From assembly GCF_040869045.1 (NCBI RefSeq), contig NC_090320.1, positions 144,420,941 to 144,484,940 of the forward strand: DNA of 64,000 nt, given 5' to 3'. The notes beneath the pieces were generated by a model. That model saw only the letters and a list, made by a program, of their open reading frames with translations, had not been told where the DNA came from and did no database searches. Position 1 is the first letter of the stretch; the number at the start of each line of letters is the position of its first letter. This DNA is from Eurosta solidaginis (lineage: Eukaryota > Arthropoda > Insecta > Diptera > Tephritidae). Shown here piece after piece: positions 33,368 through 45,220 of this stretch. The translations under genes were made by a program, and so were the position numbers.

Positions 33368-33919
33368 TGTAACGAATTTGGTGCAATTCCCCATATTTGC
33401 AACCTTCTGCCTACGTTCGAATCACTAAATTGTTTAATAAATAACTTACCTTTTCAATAATGCAAAATGGCCTTTATTAAGGTACAATAACACTACTATT
33501 GCTCGCCAGATAGCGTCTTAAATCAAACTGATTGTCGTGCCTCTACTGTTGCTGCTTTTTATACCCTTCGATTTCCTCGTTCCATATTTCTAGGGCTTCT
33601 ATTTCCAGAACTTACTAGTTAGTTATCAGCTATAAAATTACTCAGCTCTAACTACGTTTATAGCTTCTCATATGCGCGTGTACATATATCTGACTGATAC
33701 TTGCACAAATCATTGCCTACTTTTGGGAGCATCTCAAATAAGATATATGCTTGTGTTTGTGCTTCTCTCTCCGCTGTGTATACGTACATCTGTGTAGACA
33801 TAATGATTGATTCGTTTATGTAGATACATAATGATAGATTTATGGATGTGCATACAAGTCACTGTTTAGCATCGGCTTAGAGATGATAGTATCCCTTAGT
33901 GTTGCTAATATTCGTCACA
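33368..33919 (-). repeat. Gypsy B 3' LTR
   Basis: 552 bp, TG...CA. On the minus strand it contains a TATA box (TATAAAAAGCAGC, at about 33563-33551) and downstream AATAAAGGCC (33478-33473 region) as polyadenylation signal. The purine-rich GGTGGAGGGCAG directly upstream on the minus strand (33920-33932) is the likely polypurine tract. Confidence 0.9.
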
Positions 33920-34087
33920 CTGCCCTCCACCTAAGTCTGATCGTCCCGATCAGACAAATCTCTCGATCTAAACGCTGCCAGCTTTTCCAAATGAACCACT
34001 TTAATTTTGGTTCGAGGTTTGCCAATGGTTTGTATGCAGTACACTACATCGTTGATCCGTTTCACAACTTTGTATGGGCCTTCCCAA

Positions 34088-34645
34088 TTACACTGCAATT
34101 TCGGGCACACACCTTTTTTTCGTTGTGGGTGGTCCTTCCTGAAACCCTTCCGAATTAATTGCTTTATCGTACGTCGCTTTCATCTTGTCACTCATAATCT
34201 TTGCTCGTTGCCTTACCAGATCGTGTATCTCTCTCAGCTCTTCTTCCAAGACACCAGTGGATTTCTTGACATTTCTTTCCACATCGGCATCTATCCCATA
34301 CTTCAAATCAGCTGGCAGTCGAAGGTCATTGCCAAAAATTACCTTTGCGGGATTTTGGCTCGTTATCTCATGTACTGCCGATCGGTAGGTCATCAAGAAT
34401 AATGATATGTGTGTATCCCACTCCTTATGGTAATTGTCTACTAATTTCCTTAAATGCTCCTCCAATGTTCTATTGAAACGTTCCACCATACCATCGGACT
34501 GAGGATGCAATGCAGTTGTCCGTGTTTTTCGAATGCCCAACTTCTTACACATTTCTTGGAACAGAGCTGATTCAAAATTCCTGCCTTGGTCAGAATGTAA
34601 CTCAATTGGTACACCATACCTTGCAACCCAATCGTTTGTAACCAC
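34088..34645 (-). pseudogene. pol: Integrase core and C-terminal part, gypsy B
   Basis: 185 residues with the second catalytic Asp in ELHSDQGRNFES, the catalytic Glu in SDGMVERFNRTLEEHL and a C-terminal region reaching KATYDKAINSEGFQEG. The N-terminal zinc domain and first Asp lie upstream (about 35050-34650) in sequence that is still recognisable, for example FAGPF-like and CEVCK-like text, but broken. It would insert element cDNA. Confidence 0.85.
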
Positions 34646-35063
34646 TTCTGCTACTGTTTCCGCTTCTTGGTTTGGGACTGGGTGTATCTCTGGTCATTTA
34701 CTGAAATAATCCATAACCACCAGAACGTATTTGTTTCCGCGGTTGCTAGTAGCAAATGGACCTGCGACATCCATGGCGATCCTTTCAAATGGTGCACCTG
34801 AAATATACTGCTTCATCTGGCCATGGCTTCGTGTTTTGGGTTCTTTCACTCTTTTGCAAACCTCGCAGTTAGCATTCTACTCGGTGACCGACTGACGGCA
34901 ATCAACCCAATAGAGGTTAGAATCTCTGCTTAATTTTCTCGAGCGTCTTCGTGATTCCAAGATCACCTCCACTTGGACCATTATGCAGCTCGCTGAGCAC
35001 GTCAGGAATCCTCTTTCTGGGAACAACTATCAGTTTCTTCTTGCATTAACCATCCTCACTCTC

Positions 35064-35888
35064 CTATACTCGATGAAGGCAACCGGATATCAATTCTAAA
35101 CTGTTCCACTGTGCCCAATATGACTTCGAAATGGGACTCTCTGCTGACATCTCTTCTCTGTTTGGTCTTTCGTTTCGGTGGAGCCCTTGCATAACATGTG
35201 ACAGATCTGTATCTTCTAGCTGACACTTTCTTAGTTGTTCCTTGTCCCATTCAGCCGTACACGTTATAGTCATTAGCCGGACATCTATAGTGTCTTCTTT
35301 AGCCTCAGCCTTTGGTGCTTGCATTCCAAACTATATGGTCTTCGTGACAGCATTTCCATGGGTACTACCTTTCCGATGCTCAATGGAAAAGTCATAGCTT
35401 TGTAGCCGCTCGATCCACCGTGCCAATTGTCCTTCCGGATTACGGAACTGCAGAAGCCATTTCAACGCTGCGTGATCTATCCTGACGCGGAATCGTTGGC
35501 CGTAGAGGTATTTGTGAAAATGTTTAATGCACTCTACTAATGCCAACAGCTCTCTCCGTGTAACGCAATAGTTTCTCTCTGGTTTTCCAATCGAACGGCT
35601 GTAATATGCAACTACCTTCTCCTGTCCATCGACCAGTTGTGATAAAACGCCTCCTATAGCATATCCACTCGTATATGTATCTAGAATAAATGTTGCTCCT
35701 GGAATCGGATATGCCAACATTCGGGCAGTGTACAAACGCTCCTTCAATGTTTGGAAAGCCACTTCTTGCTCCTTCTTCCATTCAAAAGCTTTATTTTTTC
35801 TTGTAAGCTCATGGAGGCTATGGGCTACTTTGGAAAAGTTTGGCACAAATCGCCGGTAATATGTGCACAGCCCAAGGAAACTTCTCAA
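35064..35888 (-). pseudogene. pol: RT thumb, RNase H and linker, gypsy B
   Basis: One frame from 35888 to 35064 interrupted by a single TAG at 35333-35331. It begins MRSFLGLCTYYRRFVPNFSKVAHSL (end of RT), then RNase H: FILDTYTSGYAIGGVLSQ, YYSRSIGKPERNYCVTRREL, RIDHAALKWLLQF and IEHRKGSTHGNA. The usual DAS of the first RNase H motif reads DTYTSGY, so the motif is altered around the catalytic Asp. After the stop the linker to integrase follows (CQLEDTDLSHVMQGL). Confidence 0.85.
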
Positions 35889-35985
35889 TTAATGCAGGTT
35901 CAGTGGTCTTGGCCTATCCTTTACTGCCTCTATCTTTTCATTCGCAGTACAGATGCCTTCTGTGTTACCTTGTGACGCAAATAAT

Positions 35986-36960
35986 TTACTCCTTTTTAAA
36001 CAGCGAACACTTTTTGGGAATTAGTTTCAGACCAGCGATAACTTCCTCTAAGTTTTTAATATCTTCATCAAAGTTCTTGCCCAATACGATGATGTCGTCC
36101 AGGTACACCAAGCATGTTTTCCAATGTAGTCCTTTCAATACCTGATCCATGAGTCTCTCGAAAGTAGCTGGTGCATTACATAGTCCAAAAGGCGTTACTG
36201 TAAATTGCCAAAGACCATCACTGACACTGAAGGCTGTTTTCTCTTTATCTTCCTCCTTCACCTCAACTTGCCAGTAGCCGCTTTTCAAGTCCAGTGTGGA
36301 AAACCATTTCGTACCAGATAGCGGGTCCAGAGTGTCGTCAATTCTTGGCAATGGGTAGCTATCCTTTTTCGTGACGTCCTTGAACTTGCGGTAGTCCACG
36401 CAAAACCCCATTTTCCCATCCTTCTTCTTCACAAGTACCACAGGTGAGCTCCATGGACTAGCTGATGGTTCGATGACGCCGCTGTCGCTCATTTCTTGTA
36501 CGACTTGACTCACAACTTTCCGTTTTGCCAGTGGAACATTACGAGGAGCTTGGCGTATCGGCCTCGCGTCTCCAGTGTCAATTTGATGTTTCACAACATT
36601 GTTGGGGCCTGGTTTGGAACCATCCTGGTCAAATATGTTTGCGTACTTTAGGAGCAGTTGCTTTGCCTTACTCTGATAATCTTCCTCTAGGCCCTCCGTC
36701 CATGCCGTGATGTCATTTGAAAGATCAGTCTTGCTAGTTGAAACGTGTTCCTGGAGCTGTTCACAGTTAATAACTATTTCAGCCTCTGGGCATCTTCCCA
36801 ATATAGCTACTTTTGTCAGTTTGAGTGGTAAATTGAACTCATTGAGTACTCTTACCAGAATACGTCCATCTTGTTTTGTCATAGCCAGGTTTTTCCTACA
36901 AGTACGCTCAGTGTTGTTTTGTTTGCTGCTTCGACAACCCACAATTTGTTTGTCCCACAA
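35986..36960 (-). pseudogene. pol: Reverse transcriptase, gypsy B
   Basis: A 324-residue open piece covering most of the RT: VVQEMSDSGVIEPSASPWSS, VLVKKKDGKMGFCVDYR, motif A FSTLDLKSGYWQVEV with its Asp, TPFGLCNAPATFERLMDQVL, and motif C CLVYLDDIIVLG with both Asp. Catalytic residues are intact. The frame ends just before the thumb, where the next piece (35888) continues in another frame. Upstream it overlaps the protease piece in a different frame. Confidence 0.9.
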
Positions 36961-37400
36961 TCTCCATCAACCTTTGCCCAGATGACTGCTTCGGATTTTG
37001 GTGGTATTTGCTGACTCTCTTCCACCAGCACTCGTTTACTGCTATAGCCTCTCTCGTAGCCGAAATTAAGTGGCACATCCTTATATCGCATCGTCTTGCT
37101 TTGCATATCGATCTTGATGCCTTGGTCGATTAAGAAGTCCACTCCAATTATGATTTCATCATCAATCTCTGCCACTATGAAATTGTGTAGTACCGTGACG
37201 TTCCCAATTGCTACTTCACATGCTACTTCTCCAATTACCTGGGTGTCCTCTCCCGTGGCTGTACGTAATTTTGCTCCAAGCAATGGTCTTATCTTCTTGT
37301 TGACTAAATCCGCTCGAATGGTGGAATGAGATGCACCCGTATCTACAGTCAGTAAACGTTCCTTTCCATCCACATGTCCTCCGACAGTAAGATTGTTCAA
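36879..37400 (-). pseudogene. pol: Aspartic protease, gypsy B
   Basis: 173 residues with the active-site motif LTVDTGASHSTI near residue 20 and the IIIGVDFLIDQGIKIDM region about 65 residues later, as in retropepsins. A Gln/Ser-rich linker (ESQQIPPKSEAVIWAKV) leads toward RT. It is separate in frame from gag (ends 37481) and from RT, so processing of a normal polyprotein is not possible from this copy. Confidence 0.85.
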
Positions 37401-37480
37401 CCTTCTTCCAATTTGAGAGATAGAGATTATGCGGCATTCAATTGAGGGAGCCAGCTGTCGCCCCTTACGGCTGACTCTAT

Positions 37481-38107
37481 TTAGTTTAAGGATTGAGTGG
37501 ACTTGCAGATTTGCTCATCTCCGTCAGCTCTGCGTTTACGGCCACCCACATTGTTGGAAGTATTAGGACCGGTGTTGCCGCACTTGAAACATTTCATAAC
37601 TCCCGCATTTTTCTGTTGTGATCCCTTCAGTGCTTCCAAAATTGTGTTTACCCACTCTGGCCTTTCTACTTCCACATGATGAGCTTTGTATGCTGGTTTA
37701 CTCAATAGTGACGCCGTTTCCTGAGTCAATGCATGGGATACCGTTTCAGCAATTGTTTGCTGTGGGTTCGGGTATGTGGCTCGCTTCGTTTCGACGTCCC
37801 GTATGCCGTTTATAAAGCTCTGAATCTTTACCCTTTCAGTGTATTCGACGGGTGCGTCCGCATTTACAAGATGAGCCAATCTTTCAACATCCGAAGATGT
37901 CTCATTTGCTTTTTGATAACGGTTTTGCAACTCAATTTGGTATATCTGTTTTCTATGCTCGCTTCCGTAACGTCTCCCGACAGTGGCCATCAATGCTTCA
38001 TAGTTGTTCCGCTCTCCTTCGGGAATTGTCTGTAGAATTTCGGCTGCTGGCCCCTTCAATGCTACGAGTAGAGCTGCAACTTTATCTTCAGCATTCCAGT
38101 TGTTCAC
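37481..38107 (-). pseudogene. gag: Gag capsid and nucleocapsid, gypsy B
   Basis: 208 residues starting WNAEDKVAALLVALKGPAAEILQ, a typical gypsy capsid block, with YEALMATVGRRYGSEHRKQIY and a C-terminal nucleocapsid region. One zinc knuckle starts CFKCGNTGPN but lacks the His and last Cys. The stop follows a basic KRRAD stretch. It continues, out of frame, from the N-terminal Gag region at 39066-38104. Confidence 0.85.
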
Positions 38108-39066
38108 TGTAGCTTAACGACCTGGAAAGGAACAGAACCGTCAAATGATGGTGTTTTTACCTTCGGATTGCTTGCTGAAACAGCTGGGCGGTTTAGTTGT
38201 AAATGCTCCATATGACCTTTTAACGCTTCTATCTCGGCATCAATTTTATCCTCGAGTTGTATACTTTTTGCATTCTGCTCTTCCAGTTTCACAAAGAGCT
38301 GCGATGATACCTTTTCCTAAATTTGTGCCGACATTTCAGATATACGTGCCTCTTGCGCTTCCAGTTGAGATGCCAAATATATCTTCTGTTCTTCCAATTG
38401 TGACGTTATACGGGTTTCCTGTGATTCCAGTTGGGATACCATATACTTCTTCTGTTCTTCCAGTTGTGATGAAATTTGTGTTTCCTGTGCTTCAATCTTT
38501 GATGTTACGCGTGTCTCCTGTGATTCTAGTTGAGATGCCAGTTGAGATGTTATATCTGTCTTTTGCGATTCCAGTTGGGATGACATTTGCGACGACATTT
38601 CTGAAATGCGTGCCTCCTGTGCTTCCACCTTGGATATTACTGTCGATGTTTGAGCAGATATTGCAGCCAAAATCGTGTTCAAGTCTGTGCTCGTAACTGT
38701 CTGCGATGTTTCATTTTTCTCTTCAATTTTTGTTGTCTCCTCGCCATAAATAGGAAAGACATACTCGTCCACGTTAATTCCCTCTAATTACATTGCCTTT
38801 CCTAGTCGTACCTGAAGTTCGAGTTTATTGCAGGTTGTATTCAATCCACGGCTCTCCAAATCCTTCTTCAGTTGCTGGATTTTCAATTCACTCCACTTTG
38901 CCATGTCCAAGTTGTATTCGACGTCTTCGGAATTGTTATGTAGCTTTGAGTTTAGGGACAGAACGGGGAGGCATGCTTGCTGGTCATGACCACCCGCCCT
39001 GTTTCCTACCACACAACAAAAAGAAAGGAGAAAATCATGCCTACAATAGAAAAGGTAAAGAATTAT
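38104..39066 (-). pseudogene. gag: Gag N terminus with SAP motif and coiled-coil repeats, gypsy B
   Basis: The ATG of MAKWSELKIQQLKKDL is near 38905. The first 38 residues match a SAP motif (helix, DLESRGLNTT turn, helix QVRLGKAM), a fold usually found in DNA-binding nuclear proteins. After an in-frame TAA at 38787-38785 the same frame continues with a long Gln/Glu/Ser-rich stretch to 38317 in which a roughly 15-residue unit, SQLESQETRI(T/S), recurs about eight times: a coiled coil by appearance. A third piece (38292-38104) leads to the capsid. The open frame upstream of the ATG reaches 39174 but has no support there. Confidence 0.75.
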
Positions 39067-39174
39067 AGCTACAGCGGGAGAGGACCGTCCTGTCGGGTAG
39101 AGCCGCCCACCCCATTTCTTGCAAACCGCCACGAATCCATGAGTGCTACTAGGCTCCGGTAATTTAGGTAGCAC

Positions 39175-41817
39175 TCCCTATCATGCCAAGCGTCCGTCAA
39201 AGCGTAATCACAGTCCTCACCGCCACCTCATCCTCCAAAGCCAATACCCACCACCAACTCTAATGGAATCTACTCAGCCATGACTTTGGTTAGCCAAGTT
39301 CCCATCTTCAACCCACCCTAAGAAATAAATCGACCCAACTAACATTCATTTCCAATTTAATCAATTATTAAAATGCTTAATACACTAATCAAAGTAATAT
39401 CATAATTCTACCGAACAAAATTTCAAAGTCGTAAAATTTCGAAACACCCTAACGTATCTTTGCTAATATAGCTAAAACTATCTCGTTAATAAGAAAAATG
39501 ATATGATGTATACAAATATGTGCGTTTGAGTTTGGCTAACCGCACTCCTACGAGTTGCTCAGATTTGTTATTGTTGACGATCAAAGCAAAAAAAACATTG
39601 CAAGGAAAAAAAAATGTTATCAACAAAAAGGCATAAGGTTAAATACCAATAATACATATGCATGTGCATACGTCATCAACATCTACCAAAAGGTATGTAG
39701 TTACATGTGTATGTAATTAGATCTAAGAAGTTACAAACAAAACTTTCCACTTACCTTGTCCCTCCAGCAGCTGGTACCAATTGCGAAGAAAGAGAGGCGC
39801 TAAGGAGAATATATTTTTTTTTTTTTTGTTTGAAGTTATACTCAGGTGCACGTAAAAAGGAAACCTGAACCATTGTTGGTGTGAATAAAAAAAATATATT
39901 AATAAAGCAACGCTAGTTATTACGGCAACGTAACCGAGGAATGCGATTTCCTTTTAAACAATCATAAGTTCCGAATTTCAACAATTTAAATTAAAGTAAA
40001 AGCAAAATATGTAAGACCGGTAAATGAGTAACACCTTGCATGCTAAAGGTTATCAATAAAAACAAATTCAAATATTGATGCTGCGATAACGAATTCATCG
40101 TAAAAAAAGGTATCATGTACATTTGCATATTCAAAAACTTAATACCGATTTAACAGGTGGGTATAAAACCTATTTATAATCAACACGATGTTGCCTATGT
40201 TGTGTTAAAACTTGCAAACAAAAAAACTTGAGAGGTAAAAATTATAGAGAAAAGAAGAAAATAAAAAAAAAATGAGAAGTCTGCTGCCCTATCCTCTTGC
40301 TAGTGTTGCTGCTGCTGTTCACTTTGACGTTTCTTCTCCCACTATTGGTGCGCTGCGCTGTTTGCGATGATGCGTGAGGGCCAACTGCACAATGACGTCG
40401 ATCTCGCTCTCCCTTCGCTTGATCGTTCTGCTTTCAGTTGCGGCGAGCAAATTTCCTTTGTAGCAATACTTGTGTATGCTTTTCTAATTGGAGTGTGCAA
40501 AAGCTGCAACTGGACTTGGTAGGACGTTGACCTACATCCAATTAGCCGATAGTCCAGCTATTTTACTATATGTGGTTAGGGGTGGGACCGTTGCAAATAT
40601 TTTTTTGCCGTTGGTTCTTAAGCACCAACATGCATATGCATATGTATAAGTGCTGTGTGAAGCGGTACACTACATGAAATTTTGAGGCCTTCGTATGGAC
40701 CCTCCCGCGGGCGAAGACCTGGAAATCGAATTTGGGAATTAGAACACATATAGGTATATGTATATAATTATATATTTATATATATATATATTTTTTTTTT
40801 TTGGATATTGGACATACATTTTTTTCTATTATACACATATATACCTACATGCATATATATATTACACATGGGTATATGAGGTAAAAAAAGGCCAAATAAA
40901 GTAGTGTTTTCAATATATATATATATATTTTATTTTTAAACCTAGTGTAAATGCATACATATGTATATGTAGCATTTTTCTTTGTTTTGTATGTACCTCG
41001 TTGCACAGGGATATGTATATATCCGTAGGCATATAGCCATACCCAACAGAATTGTATACCCACACGTACTTATGGGCCACAATAACTTCTTGGGTATAGC
41101 ACATATGCATATACCCATGCACATCACTGCCTGCGTACACTCAAAAATATTCTTTTACACATTTCTTTTCTTTCTACATCTTGTTTAATTTACAAGTAAT
41201 TTGCTATGCCCAAGTATGTACATGAGTATATATATAGCTATAAGCATACATACTCACATACATATATCTTAAGGGCTTTATAGATATAATAAAAGCACGG
41301 ACTTACCTCAGATATGGCGGGAATTCGATCTTCTACTTCCTTCGAAACTCGATATGTACCTGGGTTTGCGACGTTTAGTCGGTTTACACCCGGCGCGTAT
41401 AATTTTTCATTAAAGCAGATATTAAAGAGGATTACAATTATTTTGGCGAACTCCGCACTCGCTTTTACATACACCCGCACTTAAATAAATAAACTTGGTC
41501 ACCACTTCACTCACTAGCAATAGTTTTTCAACTGAACTTTTCTGCTTTCGCAGACTGCCCGCGACCCAACTAGCGACCGTCAGCTTGCCTGCGATCAACA
41601 CCGAGTATTTGGTCTAAACCAACTCGGGTAATTTGATATGAAATGGGTTGAACATCACTCACACATTCACACTCTTTTCTGGCATTACAGATATCTGTAG
41701 GTATTTGTGTCATCCTTTGATGGTCTTAATACTCAAGTACACTATGTAACAAAAAGCAGAAAAATAGAAGGGCTGCGGTTACAGAATTTATTCAACAATT
41801 CCTCTCCTGACACCAAT
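39175..41817 (-). other. Long leader of gypsy B
   Basis: About 2.6 kb between the 5' LTR and gag with no supported gene. Next to the LTR on the minus strand is ATTGGTGTCAGGAGAGG (41817-41801), whose TGGTGTCAG matches the 3' end of a leucine tRNA and is the likely primer-binding site. TA and TATG microsatellites lie at about 40755-40800 and 40905-40930. The sequence 38960-39180 is also non-coding. Confidence 0.6.
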
Positions 41818-42356
41818 TGTAATGATTTTTGTGCAATTCCTCTTATTTGCAACCTTCTGCTAATGTTTGAATCACTAAACTGTTGAATAAATAACTCCAC
41901 TTTTCAATAATGCAAAATGGCCTTTATTAAAGTACAATAACACTACTATTTCTTGCCAGATAGCGTCTTAAATCAAACTGATTGTCGTGCCTCTACTGTT
42001 GCTGCTTTTTATACTCTTCGATTTCCTCGTTTATTATATTTCTAAGCGCTTCTATTTCCATAACTTACTAGTTAGTTCTCAGCTATAACTACGTTTATAG
42101 CTTCTTATATGCGCGTGTACATATATGTGACTGATACTTGCACAAATCATTGTATGCTTTTGGGAGCATCTCAGATAAGATATATGCATGTGTTTGAGCT
42201 TCTCTCTCCGCTGTGTATACGTACATATGTGTAGACATAATGATTGATTCGTTTATGTAGATACATAATGATTGATTTATGGATGTGCATACAAGTCACT
42301 GCTTAGCATCGGCCTAGAGATGATAGTATCCCTTAGTGTTGCTAATATTCGTCACA
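41818..42356 (-). repeat. Gypsy B 5' LTR
   Basis: 539 bp, partner of 33368-33919, beginning TGTAATGATT and ending CGTCACA. The minus-strand TATA box is at about 42014-42007 and the AATAAA at about 41938. Compared with the 3' LTR it lacks about a dozen bases in the segment around TATAAAATTACTCAG and has scattered substitutions. Confidence 0.9.
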
Positions 42357-42735
42357 ATATGTATGTAAGTAGCTTTTACCTAGATTCGTATTCACGACAC
42401 TTCGGGCCAGGGACCGATATATTCGAGCAAGTTCTGTTTATAGTTCGATTTGCTTGAAATTTGGTATATAGGTAGCACTTTGCCTAGATTAGGAATTACG
42501 ATTCTTTTTTTTTTTTTGGGAAGTGGACCAGGGACCGGTCCATATAAAAACACATTTTATCAATCGTTTTATTTGCCTAAAATTTGGTATATTGGTAGAC
42601 CTTTGCCTAGATTAGTATTTACGAAACTTTTTTTTTCAGGAAATCGACTGGTGGGAGTGAGGTAAGAGTTAAAAACTTCTTAAGAAATATGCAGATAGAC
42701 CACGGTTAGGGAAGAACAATGTCTGCTAGTTACTA
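42357..42735. repeat. Minisatellite-like repeat, right half
   Basis: Resumes ATATGTATGTAAGTAGC directly after gypsy B and contains two further units with TTTGC(T/C)T(G/A)AAATTTGGTATAT (about 42439 and 42577). It closes with ATGCAGATAGACCACGGTTAGGG, the same phrase, in the same orientation, that starts the left half at 33021. Confidence 0.7.
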
Positions 42736-43110
42736 AATTAAAGCCAAAAACATGATAAACTTTGATTACAAAACTATCAGTGCATAGCCATAACTTAATC
42801 CAAAATAGCGGATATATTAATTTTGGATATATCAAAATAGACTAGACTTAACGATGAAACCATAGAGGATCGTTATTATTTCATATAATGAGTGTATATA
42901 CTTATCTCAGAATATGTTTAAATCAACGCTCATATGTTGCATGTATATATTCACCTCGATAAGCGCTTACGATTTACCTTTGCATTCTAAAATGTACTTG
43001 TATGTAGAAATTATCCCGTGCATGCAACAAATGAGAAAACCCTTTTTTGATTACTTTTGATTATTTTTTATTTTTTTCAGTAATCGTAAAAAATCATGAT
43101 TTTTTTTATT
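42736..43110 (-). repeat. Unoccupied copy of the foldback target repeat
   Basis: Read on the minus strand this matches 22970-23147 joined directly to 28543-28830: GTTGCATGCACGGGATAATT, then GCAAAGGTAAATCGTAAGCG without any insert. It is diverged from the other copy by substitutions and a gap of roughly 90 bp. The family is unknown and no coding frame is seen. Confidence 0.8.
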
Positions 43111-44235
43111 ATTATTTTTAATCAATTGGAAAGTAATCTTTAAAAATAGAAAATAATGAGAAGTAATCATTAAATGGATTTAAAAAAAATAATTAATTGA
43201 ACGAGTAATCATTAACATTAGTAAAAATTATTTAATAGGTCAGATTTAAAGTAATATATATGGTAATGTATTAAGCCGCCGATCTTCATTTTTTTGGGTC
43301 CAAAGAAGATGATTTCGAATATTTATCACCAATTTAGCTCTTTTTCAACAAAAATTTTCAAAAATTTTACAAAAAGTAGAAAATGAAGAAAAAGCATCAT
43401 TGATAATTTTTTGGAGCGTGCACATAACACACATAAAGTACACAGTTGGAAAACAGTCAAATTATTAATTTTTTATTTTTAGGCAATTCACAAGGCCTCC
43501 TATTTGGCGTATATGCTATGCTTTAATAAAATTTAATATTGGAAACAACTCAAATCTTAAAATTGTACATGAATACGACACTTTTATGAATTTCCCAACT
43601 TATAAGCCCTGTAGTTCTGCAGGTCAGGCATTAGGCAAGATAATTCTGATACCCAATGAAGGAGGGGCAACCCAAGCCTATACACATTTTTTGCCCTTTT
43701 AGCATAGGCGAGTCATTGGAGGTGGCGTCCTGTCGCACGTAGCAAATTAAATACCTGCGGAAATATAACAACTTCGCTCTAACAATAAGGGTGTCCTGCC
43801 ACACACTGCACACTTTAGGGCACACTTTTTTCTCAACCTGCCACACACTACAGACTTTAAGGTATACTTTTTCTCAACATATTGGGGGCTTTCAGCAAAC
43901 ACAAACGTTGATCACAAATTGTTTCCGCTACATTTACTCAACCTCTTTTGATCGGTCATTTGACATTTCACTGTTTTGTTAATTTGTGTTTGAAAATCAT
44001 ATTAAATGTGTAAAAATTATTTGTTATTTCGCAGTTAAATAGAGACACGTGATTATATATGTGCATACGTTGCCAAAAAAAGCCGCCGCCGCCGCCGATT
44101 TTTGTCGTTTTTCGCACGCCGCCGCGTCCGGTGGGTTACTATATTTTCTACTCGTTTCAGACTGTCGAAAATTGGTCGGATATGGTCGAAAGTGGTATCA
44201 ACGGATGCGCATCACTGCCAGCTTTAAGAAACTAA
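43111..44235. other. Spacer with small repeats
   Basis: No gene seen. A 50-bp direct repeat (CCTGCCACACACT, then CTTTA(G/A)GG) occurs at about 43796 and 43847. A GCC-repeat (GCCGCCGCCGCCGCCGAT) lies at about 44081-44098. Confidence 0.55.
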
Positions 44236-45220
44236 TTGCGAAATTTAACTCTTTTGGAAAGTAGAATCATTGAAACAATTGTTCATGAGCAACTGGTGCA
44301 ATATTTTGAAAGAAACGAGTTATTCTCCGAATATCAATCTGAGTTCAGAAAAAAACATAGCTGTGAATCACTCATTAATTTAGTGATTAGCAGATGGAAA
44401 ACACATGTTGATAGAAAAAAAAAACAGTAGCAGCAGTATTTCTCGATTTTCAAAGAGCGTTTGAAACCTTGGATAGAGGAATATTAATAAAAAAACTGCA
44501 ACAATACGGAATATCCGGGCAGGAGCTTCAATGGTTTGAAAGCTATTTGACTGGCAGATATCAACGGAATAAGGTGGGAGAATGTGTATCCGACACTATT
44601 TCGGTGAAACTTGGTGTGCCACAAGGCTCTACATTAGGTGCATTATTATTTATAATTTACGTTAACGATATCGAAAAAGTCTTGCAGAATTCAAATGTAT
44701 GTTTGTTCGCTGATGATACGTTATTATATATATCAGCTAATTCAGGTGATGAGTGTATAGATAAACTTAATGCAGACATTATCAGAGTTGAAAGTTATTT
44801 AAAAATGAATAAACTAAAACTTAATGTAAAGAAGACAAAATGGATGTTGATCAATGGTAGATCCAACAAAAATATTTCTATAAATTGTGAATATATAGAG
44901 AGAGTAGACCAAATTAAGTATCTAAGAGTTATTATTGATGACAAATTTAAGTTTAATCTGCATATAGAATTTGTTTGCAAAAAAATAGCTAAAAAGATTA
45001 ATTTCATTAAAAGAATACGCAAACAAGTTTCAACTATGTGTGCAATAAATAATTACAACACTATCGTTAAACCACATTTTGAATATTGTTCCACTATCCT
45101 TTTCTTAAGCACAATGTCAAGTATTGATATAATGCAAAAACTCCAAAGTAAAGCTATGCGATCTATTCTTAAATGTAGTGTAATGACATCGATTTCAACG
45201 CTTTTTGAAACGTTGAAACG
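44236..45220 (+). pseudogene. pol: CR1/jockey-type LINE reverse transcriptase fragment
   Basis: Two frames. The first (44236-44430) reads HEQLVQYFERNELFSEYQSEF and ends in an A run where the frame changes. The second, open from about 44430, carries motif A (AVFLDFQRAFETLDRGIL, with Asp), KLGVPQGSTLGALLFIIYVNDI, motif C CLFADDTLLYI (FADD) and KYLRVIIDDKFKFNLHI with the thumb region up to ILKCSVMTSISTLFETLKR. At about 45221 the LINE protein ends abruptly and the frame runs on into GC-rich foreign sequence. Both ends are truncated. Confidence 0.85.

Larger units (their letters stand above)
33368..42356 (-). mobile_element. Ty3/gypsy retrotransposon B with both LTRs
   Basis: An 8,989-bp element on the minus strand bounded by LTRs 33368-33919 (3') and 41818-42356 (5'), with a 4-bp duplication ATAT on both sides (33364-33367 and 42357-42360). 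Order on the minus strand: 2.6-kb leader, gag, protease, RT, RNase H, integrase. No env. The LTRs have several substitutions and small indels, so it is older than the BEL element. The coding frame has several stops and frame changes. Confidence 0.92.

Noticed and set aside
38960..39174. Extension of the gypsy B Gag to 39174
   Set aside because: The upstream part has no Met and its composition does not match a Gag start; the Met before the SAP motif near 38905 is the better start.
40845..41188. Tyr/Ile-rich small ORFs in the gypsy B leader
   Set aside because: They are translated TATG/CATA microsatellites on both strands.
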